Position numbers and translations under genes: made by a program. From Certhia americana (Eukaryota; Chordata; Aves; Passeriformes; Certhiidae): a DNA stretch of 64,000 bases. The notes beneath the pieces are model-generated. The model saw nothing but the letters and a program-made list of their open reading frames with translations. It searched no databases and was not told the origin of the DNA. This document shows, piece after piece, positions 53,723 through 64,000 of this stretch (position 1 is its first letter; every line of letters begins with the position of its first letter). The DNA is taken from the NCBI GenBank assembly GCA_018697195.1, contig CM031878.1, positions 36,578,340 to 36,642,339 on the forward strand. The letters run 5' to 3'.

Positions 53723-53785
53723 ATCATAGAATCATTAAAATTCTATGGAAAAAACATCCAAGATCATGAAGTCCAACTTCTGACA
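53723..53785 (-). mobile_element. Short CR1 LINE 3'-terminal remnant
   Basis: ATCATAGAATCATTAAAATT, followed by CCAAGATCATGAAGTCCAAC, matches the reverse complement of the CR1 3' terminus (usual form ATCATAGAATCATTAAGGTT, then AAGATCATCAAGTCCAAC). Only about 60 bp remain, and the sequence past CCAAC no longer follows the family. Confidence 0.65.
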
Positions 53786-56700
53786 ATGAGAAAGATGAGA
53801 AGATTTAAATTTGCTTTCCTCTTCTCTAGATGCCCAGTCCAGAACTGATTTCCCATTTTAACCAATATGAGTCTTTCCTGCCTATTGATCTCTGTGTGTT
53901 TAGAGATTGGCCTCAACATCTGAAATAGGGCTGAGGTAAATGGCAACATTAAACAAACTGGTAAGATATTTATTTTGGACTGGTTGGTTTCTTTTTTTCA
54001 CTGCAAGATAGAATGTTTTCAAGACAAGCACACAGGTGTTCACTGCTCCTGCAGAATACAGCTTTGCCATCTCAACTTTGCAGCTTGTGCTCATTGGCAG
54101 AATATGTATACAGAAATATACAGAGCATTTTTGATGGGAAAAACACAGAAAAGCATTGTGGTTTTTTTATAACAATGGAGAGAAAGTGTACAGAGAAATG
54201 ATTGATTTTTTTTATTATTATTATTTTATTTTTTTTGTCTGCTCTTGGGATGCAGTTCCTGTCTCTGTGTGCCATAGTTATTTTTCATCACATAAAAAAT
54301 GACTGTGCCCACCCACAGTGAGCTCTTGACCTCATCAGATCAGTCATATATCCCATCTAGGTGTCTGCAAAAGCTTTTAAGAAACATTGTTAATGCTTTC
54401 TGTGGTGTTTCTCTATGGGTACACTATATACAATCACGCATGTTAAAATCCACACTATTCATTAGCTAAAGCATCTCAAGAGATGAGTTTTCAGTTTTAA
54501 GAAAGAAGAACACTTATTTAAATGGAGATGCAGTCTCAGGAAAGATATAATTCCTGGGTTTAAATCTTTCCTAGATCTCGACACTCTTGTAATAAGGAAA
54601 GGAACAACTTGTTCACAAGCTAGGATATAAACCCTCCATGGTCACAAGCTTCCCCTATTCCCTGTTCTGCTTTCTGTTTGAAATTCTGAGAGGCAGTGTC
54701 AGTGCTGAGTGGGACTTGGAGATTCACATGGCATATTAAGTCTCTGGGTAATCAGTCTAAGGCAGCCATAGATCAAAGCCTATTTGAACATATTCAAACC
54801 AAACCCACCTACTACTGTTCTTTGTATTTGGAATTAACTTTTGGGTTGTTGCTCTTAAGTAAATTAATGAGCCATTTAATACTGTGCAAGCTAAGAATTT
54901 CTGCATTCTGATACACTTGAATTATTGAAATTCTTTGTGTGTGTTGTTAAGTTGAGCAAGCTGGAGGATGACTAAGTAAAATCACAGTTTTGAACAGTTA
55001 TTCAGTTCTGATCTACAGAAGGTTGATAGTTTGATTCACAGAACACTACAGTTTCTTCTCCCTCCCTCAGCAACTCAATTAAAGATGGTGGAACAAAGCA
55101 TCAGGGGAAAATAATGTAAAGACTTATGAAATGAACCCTGTACATGACTACAAAAATATGAAGTATGTTATTACATTTTATCACAAGATTATGGAACAAA
55201 GGAAAGTCAGTGCAAACTCTAACATTTTATTTGTTACCTTTACCAGACAGCTGCTCCATATGGGCAGAACATGATAGGCTTTGCTACATGGGATAATGCT
55301 GGAGAAAAATTCTTTTCTTTAGGCGCTGTTCAAACCAGCAAGCACATTAAGGTTGAATCTGATGTCAAAAATATAAACTGCAAGAAACAATTGCTGAGAA
55401 AACTAATTAGACTGGACAAAACTGAACCAACGTCACAAAGATGCAGCAGATATAAATCATGCTCAGACAGTAGGGAAAGGAAAATACAAAATCCTATGAA
55501 TTGCATGCAGGCAGTAACCAGAGAGGGCTCTGGTAAGTAGTGGCACTCTGGGAGGCAGCAAAGTGTACAGAACTCCTGCTCCCAAACAAAAAGAAGGAAT
55601 GAGATAATGGGGGAGGGAAAAGGAAATAAAAGGTAAGCAAGACAAAGGGTAGGTCTGTTGTCAGTTTACTCTGACAAAGCCGGTGTTTTGCAGCTGTACA
55701 ACGCCAAACTTAACACAACTACAATCACCTTGTTCTACGTGGTTTCAGGGTTCGGATTCAGAGAGCTAAAGGATTTAGGCAAGTAGTCTTTGGTTTTGAT
55801 ACATTACCTTGTTAAACACACAATGTTTGATTAAGGATTTTCTAATTGCCTTTCACCAGGCCAGTGTTTTTAATTAAGTTTTCCAGTTTTGCTGTGTTTC
55901 ATTCCGACAGGCTGGTCGGGTTGAGAAGGGAATTTTATCTACTCTCCTTTGTAGCTCCAGTGAAGAGAACTGGAGGTTAGTGTGGCAGGGCATTGGAACT
56001 GTGGCTTTACGTGTTTGTTTATTTGGTTTTATAGTTTTTAAACTGATGTTTACTGCTTCTCTAGATATTCAGTAAGGAGGTTTTCTTGATGGGATTGCCT
56101 TATCGTCATAATTATAAAACGTCTCAGATCTTTGGGGAGTGTGAAAGGATCAATAGACTGCAAGATGAGCAACAAAAATGTCTTCAAGGTCACCCTTTAT
56201 TTCTGTATCAGTCTGTGCCCCTCACCTCCAGGTCCCAACTTCTACTTGTGCTGTTGGAGATATAAGGCAGAAGATTATTAAGATGCTGGGAGAAGGGAAA
56301 TATAACAGCAGTGCTTGTGATTATCAAAGGGTCTGATTTATACTGGTTGTCGAAAAGCTGAGGAATTATTCTTCAGATTTTCTTTTATTAGGAATGTTGA
56401 TATAACAGCACCATCCTTACTGAAACTGAGATGACCAATCATAATCCAAATGCTGAATTCTAATACAAAAATACTGTTGCATGCAAAACTTCTGCTATTC
56501 CAAAGGATTGGTGCATAGACAAGTCTTTGCAGTAACTGAAGAGTTAAAATGCAGGATCCCTTTTTCATTTTTAACATTTTGTTCAGCCTGGGAGAGATTT
56601 TCAGAGCAATTGCTTTTAAGTCACAGAATTCAGATTGGAATGTAAAGTTTGTCAGCTGGGAGTCCAAATTGGTAGAATGAGGAAAATAATCAGTGGAGCA

Positions 56701-57540
56701 ATGCGCTGGTGTGCAGGGATCCTTCACAGGCTTCTGTGTGAGACTGGCATGTGAGGCTTCATCTGGTGGCAGCCTTGAAACAGTGGTTCCTCTGTCGTAA
56801 TGCAAAATGAGAGAGGAAGGCCCTGCAGCCTTTACCAACCACCTTGTACAGCCAGAATAGTACAGCCTTTACTGAATTATTCCATCTTCAGTACAAGTCC
56901 TTCCCCTCCAGAATTCCTGGTAGTAGCTGAGATTTTAAATGCACAGAAGTAAAGCTGTTCAAAAATAGAATTCTCCTCCCATGGCAGATTTCAGCATCTC
57001 AAGATTATTTGCTGCTTCAAAATATAAGAGAAAGTAGAGGGCACTTGGTTTCCTTTTGTCTCAAGTTTCAACTTGAACTGTTGAAACAGAAAAAAATTAA
57101 ATTTAAACAAGTTGGTATTTCAAAATAATTAAAATAATTTTAAAAAATTTTCAATTCGTGAAAATATTTCAAAAATATGGGTAAGCGTGTTTTTGTATGT
57201 GCTTGTCTGGGGAAGGGACGGATTTTCCCACTTTGGAATGTTACACTTCAATCTTTGTTTTCAAATGCAAAAAGGTAACTGAAAATCCGTATTTTTCTGC
57301 TGCCAAATATTTGAAAGTTTATTTCACATCATTAATATTTTTCAGTGAATTTTTTGACTAGCTTTATGCTGGAATTAATGCTATGAAAATCAAATTTTGA
57401 ATGTCTTGACTCATACTAAATTAATTTTAATATATTTTCTTTCATTCCTACACCTGTTTCCATTAATTTTCTGTTGAATTTATATGGTAAGGGACTCTGT
57501 TATCCAACAAGTTCAAACCTTCTTAGATTAAAGGGTGAAA

Positions 57541-57560
57541 CTCCACTGAAGTCAATGGAG
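57541..57560. repeat. Old palindromic repeat motif, second copy
   Basis: CTCCACTGAAGTCAATGGAG is a 9-bp-arm palindrome with one mismatch, of the same class as the motif at 28272. Confidence 0.45.
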
Positions 57561-58237
57561 CTTTAAATATTGGCACCACCTGAAAATTTGTCCTGTGGAA
57601 TGCATATGCATTATCATATTTTAAATGCTCTTCATTCTCATGACAGACATTAATAAAGGAGTCTCTTTTCAACACTTATGCATTTATTACTTTCAAAATC
57701 CATTTGGTCAGAGAGGTCAAAAGCTCTTCTCACCACCATAGGGAGTCCATGGAAATTTCGGCATTCTGAAGTACCACAGGTATCCAACAGCATTAAAATA
57801 TTAATAATTTTTTTAGTTTTTATTTTTAATCATGCTTTGTTTTTGTTGTGAATCAAAAGTGATGGAATCTAATTTTTTTTTTTGATTGGAAGGGCAAACA
57901 CTCCAGCAGGAAAAATGTCACACTAAAATCGGATTACTTCCAACGAGTCCATAAAAAAATTTCCCTAGTGAAAAGGCCTGATCCCTCATTGCTTTGTATC
58001 ACTAGTGTGATACTATAATACCATTTTTATAATACCATTTTTATACAGTGTTTCTGGCAATTTTCAGTATTACCTATGCAGTAAAGAGATTGCAGATCTC
58101 CTTCAAAAGCCCAGTGTTTTTCCTATTTGGCTGTACAATGAAGCTGGAGTGGAGTTTTCCCTCCTTGCATATGTTGATGTTTTTCCTTAAAAACTAAGAA
58201 TAATGAAATCACTTAGTATTAGTTCCAAGCATTACTT

Positions 58238-58320
58238 TAGAGCCCCGTGGTCCAAACAAGACCTCACTGTGCAAAGCGCTGGGGACTCTGCAGGTACACA
58301 ATCCTTGCCTGAAGAGCTTT
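58238..58320. repeat. Probable ancient amniote interspersed-repeat relic
   Basis: AGAGCCCCGTGGTCC, then CACTGTGCAAAGCGCTGGGG and TCCTTGCCTGAAGAGCTT, follow a pattern I recall from an old repeat common in turtles and crocodilians (GGGCCCCATTGTGCTAGGCG, then CTGTACAAACAC, then TCCCTGCCCCAAAGAGCTTA). The family name is not certain and the match is diverged. Confidence 0.4.
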
Positions 58321-58598
58321 TGGGCTATGGCCCCACTCCTGCAACCTGAAGCTACCTGATTGTCCAGTGAGCAGGTTCCAGATCTGGGGCTTCACACACA
58401 AGGTGAAGAATGGGGAAAGGATGCTTGGTTGTCCTGCCTGTATGAGCAAGGAGTCTCAGTGATTAAATCCTTTGCTCCAGATTACACAGGAAATCTGTGT
58501 CTGACCCTTAGGTGGAAGCCAGATCTCCTGTGTGGCACCCTCATCCCCTGACCTTGCTCCCCACTGTCATATTGGCCTCCAGCGCAGAAACTTCTAAC

Positions 58599-58750
58599 CA
58601 AGGAATTTTCCATTGAGTTCTGCTGCTGATGAGTTTCTTTCTCACCAATAGGTGGAAACTGACAGCCCGGTTTCTCAGGTGACACAAGGAACGGTTCTGC
58701 CATCCCAAATGAGGCAGGAAAAACATCACGCAGAACAAGGAATTTTCCAT
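58599..58750. repeat. 15-bp direct repeats flanking a 122-bp segment
   Basis: CAAGGAATTTTCCAT occurs perfectly at 58599-58613 and 58736-58750. The enclosed segment has no poly-A, terminal inverted repeats or recognisable element. The repeats could be a target-site duplication around a decayed insertion or a coincidental local duplication. Confidence 0.6.
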
Positions 58751-60473
58751 AAGAAACTGTACCATAGCAACTGAAAAAGACGTTGAAGCACATTACACTT
58801 TCTCAGCTTGTTGCAACCTGTGCTTTGATGCAACAGGACATCAGAAAAGTGAAGACCTGGGTTTTTTGTTTTTCTTTTCCTCACTTATTTCTTTGGCCAG
58901 GAGAGTGATTGCTTTAACTGGTGCTGCTTGATCAAAATGAATTTATTGCAAAATTATGTAACCTTTCCACATCCGTCTCCAAAGTCCATGCCAGAGCTTA
59001 TGTTCTGGCGTGCATTGTCATGCTATAGCTGGGGAAAGAGAGTGAACTACATCTGCAAACTTCCATATAAGATCACAAGCTTCTGAAATTGTAGGATAAC
59101 TAACAAAATAGGATGCAGAAATATTTCCAACAGGCTGGTAGCTGAGCAACATGTGGTATTAAAATAAAGTTGAGTCATTAAGAAGTAGTGATATAGAAAC
59201 TAGCAAAAATTAGTCTTTTTTCCAGACATATCCCAAATATGATTGTCTAGTGTAACAGAAAAAAAAAAAAAATCACTATGAAGAAATAAGTCGCTTCTGT
59301 TGGTTTGGATATGGACAAATTCTTATTACTTGGCTTAGTATATATGTAAAATGTTGCATAAAATCGCTAAGGGAATTCTTTTCAGGACAGATGTTTACCT
59401 TCCTGACCAGCTGCAAAAAATGTTAAGAATGAAAAAAAAAAATAAATTAATAGGACCTAAAATGCTTAAGTGAGAAAAAAGTCTGTCTAGCACTACTAAT
59501 CACCTGAGGTCTGGAGATTCTCTTTCTTTTGAACTGGAGCAGTTTAGTCATCTTCCATTTCTTTCTATTTTTTAGAGGTCATGCCCTGCCCATCTCCTGT
59601 GTTCCTTCTCAATAAACTTCACAACGTGGATCATCCCCCTCTCCTGTATATCAGCGGGTATTAATTATTGAGTGGAGAACTGCAGAATGTAGCACATTTT
59701 CTATATGTGTATTGTCTTCTCATTCAGTCTCACAGCCTGTTCAATTTCAGAGGTATTTCTGTGGAAAGACTTCCCTCGTTTCTGTGAGACTGTTTCAGGC
59801 TCTCCTCAATGTCAGTGACAAGTTAGTCACTGATTTGGGAAAGTTATGTCAGAATCCTGCGGAACTGGACTTGAACTGGATTTGAAATAAAAACGCTGGA
59901 GCAGGATTTGTCACAGTTGTGTTAACTAGGACTCCCAGCAAGGTCTAAATGTAAAAGCATTTAATCTAAATGTTCTGTTTGGGCAGTAACGAGGATAATG
60001 CAGATTTTTTAAACTGCTTGCCCATAGTTACTGTCCTAGCTTTCAATTTGGTAAATTATGGCAGAAAATACCTTTTGAAATGGTATCGAGTAGAGATTTT
60101 TCCTAGTGATGTTGTTCAAATGCTTAGCTAGAATAGCCCTCGTTAAGATGCAATTTACCATTTTCCCCAGTTTCCACAACAATTGGCATTTCAAAAGCCG
60201 ACTTGGCACAATATGAAGGCAAATGATACCAGTAGACCCTGTGCAGAAATCTTTATTTGTTTACATCTAAGGTGTGGAAAGAGTGATACTGCAAGTAGTT
60301 TTGAAGTGCTGGTTATGGTATGTTAATCCCCAAGGACGTGTTTATTTTTGTGGATGATAATACACAAAATACTGTAAGCTAACAGCATAAAGACTGGAAT
60401 AAGCAAAGAATTAGGGCACAGCTAGCAGCAGACCTCATATTTTCCTTTGTTCATGGGAAGTTTGTTTTGGTGG

Positions 60474-60491
60474 TTTTTTTTTTTTTTTTTT
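60474..60491. repeat. Poly-T tract
   Basis: Eighteen consecutive T, with no associated element recognised on either strand. Confidence 0.9.
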
Positions 60492-61094
60492 AAATGTGTC
60501 TTAAATTAGGGAATGCTGTTGGTTTCTTAATTGCTTTCTTCAGCAGTTTCTCTTTGTGTTAATCTGGAAGAAATCCACTTGTTTTCCCAGCTCACATGTT
60601 GTGACTGAGGATGACTTTCATGGCATACAAGATAATTCTGAATGCAATGCAAGGAAAATAGTGTTGTTTTAAAATCTTTTATTCTGAATGTATTCTTGCC
60701 AATTTATTTTATTTTTGAGTACACTTTAAGGAGGCCAGAATCAGTAAAATTACAAGGAAGTTGTTATTGCAGCCAAACACATATCTGAAGGGTTCCCAGT
60801 TGATATTTTGAACTAAGAAAGGGATGGCAGTGAGGAGTTTGTGCCATTGTATTCAAAATATACCAAATAAGAATCTTGATGAATACATAACTTACGCTTT
60901 TAGCTTTGTGATGCTATTCAAGTAAAAAATAACTAATATTTTTTTTTAAATCCCCACTACTATTATGAAACAGCTAGGTATGCATTTCTGGCCTTATTTT
61001 TGAGGTGGGGAAAACAGTCATATAGGGATTCACTCATCAGAAGCCTCATAAGAGTTGTTTGCCAAAATGCTTATGACAAATGCCTTTTAATCTC

Positions 61095-61113
61095 TGTGTG
61101 TGTGTGTGTGTGT
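61095..61113. repeat. (TG)n microsatellite
   Basis: A short dinucleotide tract of about nine TG units. Confidence 0.9.
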
Positions 61114-64000
61114 CTAGTCTTCAGAAGCAAACAATGTTGCCTTTCTGTAGTTTCTCTGTAATGAAAAATGAAAATTGGTAATAGTTATTCTTTTGCAGTT
61201 AGAGCCTGTTATATTCTTGGAACATATGGCTAAATTGCCATTCTCTTACTGAAGAAAATGTTACAAGAAGGGAAGAATAAATATGATAAGCAATGTTGAA
61301 CGCAATGCACTAGTCTATAAGTTAGTTTAGAGTTGTACATGGGAAAACACTAGAAAAACTGCCCAATAAATCTTGACATTGGTTTATAAATAACTATGTT
61401 AGCTGCTGACCCGTCCTCCTCATTAAAATTTTGAAGGACAGGTTAGAAACAGCCCCCTGGAAACTGCCTAAGGGCCATTTTGTGGATATTAGACTACCAA
61501 AAGGCGAATTATCCCTCCAGCTTGACAGACTTCAGACAGGTCCCTCCTCAAATCAAGTCTGTACTTGCCCTCCTACTGGTGGTGGTCTTGCAGGAGGCAG
61601 GAGTTAACAAACACTGCCTGATAAGTAGTCTGTTTGGCTACCCTGGTGACATCTTGCTTAACAACACTTCAGTGTTTTAGCTAAGTGCAGTCTGGGGGCT
61701 TAACAAGGGAAAACACCCATTTCCTTGGCTGCAACTGTCAGTTTGAGCAGCTTGAATTCAGCGTTTGTACTGGTAACAGTTAAAATCATGGCAATTTTTT
61801 CTATTCCCTTTACTGGTAAGCTCGTGGGGTACTCTGCCATTACAGTGCAATAAATGTAGCAGCTGTTTGTGTTGGTTACTGCTGCTTAAAATTTTTCCCA
61901 AGTAGGTGAGTAGGTAGGCAAACTGGTGCTCTGGGAGAGAGCTTGAACTTCAGGTGGAAGGGAAGAAAACACTTAAATTTTGCCTACCTTTGTTCTGTGC
62001 AGACTAAAGTTGCTGTAAATATCATGGTGTACAGTTGTTGTACAAAAGTTTTGTTTTTTAAGAGCAGTAGTCATATAGATGCTGGGTGAGAAAAGGACCT
62101 TTCTGGTCCATGCATTTCTGGTGTCTTGCAGAGACTGCCAAAATTACATTTGCATAAATTTTAGTCTACAACTAGTATTAAAGAAGATTCAACTGAAAGT
62201 ATTTCCAAATATAAAAAACAAAGGGGATAAAATGGACTATGATTTATGGTGACATCTATTAAGCTTTTACAGAATATCGTATATGTATACTAGTTATCAA
62301 CATAAAATGAACCGGTACTAATTGGGCAAAGCTGCCAACTCAGTCTTGTTATGAGTGTAACAACCTTCTTTAGGTCATATTCATTATACTGACATTGTAT
62401 GTCAGACACTGAATAAAGTTCGTTCAGCCGTTTCTGCCGTTCTTCTTGTTTGCCCTATATGTATGTGTGCTGCCATCAGTGAAAGTTCATGTTTCAGCAA
62501 AGACTGGGTCTGCATGCTTTGGGAAATGTATGTCTTGGGTATCTACCTAGTGGCCACTTCTCCAGCAACAGCGTGACTGTGGGAGGGCATCCTTTGATTG
62601 AATCATGCCTGGTGTTTTCCTCATTCATGGAAACTGACTGGAACAAAATGTTCAGAGCTCTTTCTTTCTCCCTTTCCTCTTCTTTTATTTCCCCTCTCTC
62701 TTTCTGTCTTTCAGTTCCATGCCTCAAAAGGCTGTAACTGGGTTCATTATTGTGTGATAAATCAGTAGTAAATGTCTATGCATTTTGCTTCATTTGGGCA
62801 GCTCCTGTTCCATAGTGACAGCTGGTTGGCTTAGCACACTATAATTATCAAGTCAAAACCAAGATGCTTTAGGTAGTGAAAGCATACTGGCAGAGACTGA
62901 ATTTATCCTCAACCTCGTCATGGGCCACAGCTTTAAAGGATTCATCTGGTGGTGATTGTTCTGTCACTGTTGGTACTGGGGCTCTGACAGTTTGTTATTA
63001 CTCTGGACCCTGTGGAAAGCTGTTGTTATCCTAAAGGAGTATATGTCTTTGTTTTTCATTAGCTCCTGACATAATGTATAGTTAACTTTTGATCCATGTA
63101 TGTGTGTTCATTCTCTTTCTCTAAAATAAAATTTTATTGATATGTGGGAGGGGATTTATATTTGTTAGTGAGAATTTACAAAGTCCTTACTTGAACAGTC
63201 TGAAGGAACTCTTGCTGAAACCAAACAGACCAATGGGTTGATTGTCTGCAGTGGAACCAAGACACTCTGATGCTACTTTGAACACACCTCCATTTGACAG
63301 ACTGACCATGAACTGACTGAGGGACTGGTGCCTGGCTGTCCCCTAACTGTGGGGGCATACAGGGCAACGCCTATGATCCACCAAAGGTTGAGTGGTCCTG
63401 AGCTGCATGTTGTGCAGATCAGTTGCATGGAGCTGAACATAATGGAGGCTTTCTCTCCCTCACCAAATTTCTTTTAGCAGAGGTGTAGAATTCCTCCTTT
63501 TTTGTCTGAAATGTAGAGAAACATAATTTCACATAGCAGATAATGCAATCCAGAGCTCAAGCAAGTGACAGGAGATTTCTTGTATTCTTAGCTACATTTG
63601 TTAGCTAGGTGTATCAGTTTTCATGTTACATGAAAATAACATGCTGAACCAAGAGAGAAGAGAAAACCTGTGACTTTTCTTGCAAGAGAAATAACCTGGG
63701 CAAGTCCTCTCATTCCCTCTGACAAGTTACAGTTTTCTTTTCTCACTTTATTGTGGGGTAGTCTGGGTTTTCTATTAGGACAATTAGAATAGGCCCTCAT
63801 CTCACTGTTATCAAAAAAAGCCTTTAGTGTTCTCAAATCTGGCTGGGCTATAGTTTAGTGTGATTTACAGATAATGTCCAAATAGGAGTACCACTGTTTT
63901 CTTATGCAAAGCTCAATGCAAGGAGCGTGGTACAGTCTAATTTGCATCCTTCCCTAGGATTTGGGAAGGTTGTCAGACCCTGAAGAATGATAAATCACCC

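Noticed and set aside
56338..56838. 166-codon minus-strand frame, the longest gap-free ORF in the window
   Set aside because: No domain, signal or repeat family is recognised. The composition is like the neighbouring intron, so it is kept as a chance ORF rather than a gene.

Overview
The window is AT-rich vertebrate DNA and almost entirely intronic. The organism is most likely a bird. Several fragments match avian CR1 (chicken repeat 1) LINEs, including 3' ends with the CATAGAAT/ATTCTATG terminal octamer and a decayed CR1 reverse-transcriptase segment. One gene is recognisable, NTRK2 (TrkB, the BDNF/NT-4 receptor), on the + strand. The species cannot be fixed from the sequence.

Two NTRK2 exons are present. 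At 15416-15453 lies the coding part of the alternative terminal exon of the truncated TrkB.T1 receptor, which adds FVLFHKIPLDG and then stops. At 40835-41023 lies the 189-nt juxtamembrane exon of full-length TrkB, which carries the NPQY docking site for Shc/FRS2. Both exons begin with GT completing a Gly codon, so they are alternative continuations of the same upstream transmembrane exon. Using the first gives a kinase-less receptor. Skipping it and using the second leads on to the kinase exons. I recognised neither the upstream transmembrane exon nor the downstream kinase exons, so both probably lie outside the window.

Layout: 1-15415 is intron upstream of the T1 exon, with an A-rich tract, a possible retroposed cDNA (about 264-562), a CR1 reverse-transcriptase fragment (7965-8280), a POU-type palindrome (8671-8688) and a CR1 end (13400-13530). 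From 15416 the T1 exon runs into a probable long 3' UTR, with candidate polyadenylation signals near 18.5-18.8 kb. 18.8-40.8 kb is intron with two CR1 copies, a GATA tract, a (GGGAT)n tract broken by a 372-base assembly gap, and GGTT and CAAA tracts. The juxtamembrane exon is bracketed by two near-identical blocks of about 146 bp (38535-38680 and 42001-42147). 41.0-64 kb is intron with a cluster of CRE-like motifs and hairpins at 52.4-53.2 kb and a short CR1 end.

No tRNA, rRNA, CRISPR array, second gene or novel multi-gene system is visible. The short ATG-initiated open frames across the window look like chance ORFs in AT-rich intron or in repeats. The observations most worth following up are regulatory or structural: the direct duplication around the juxtamembrane exon, the gapped G-rich tract, the perfect POU (MORE) palindrome and the CRE cluster.
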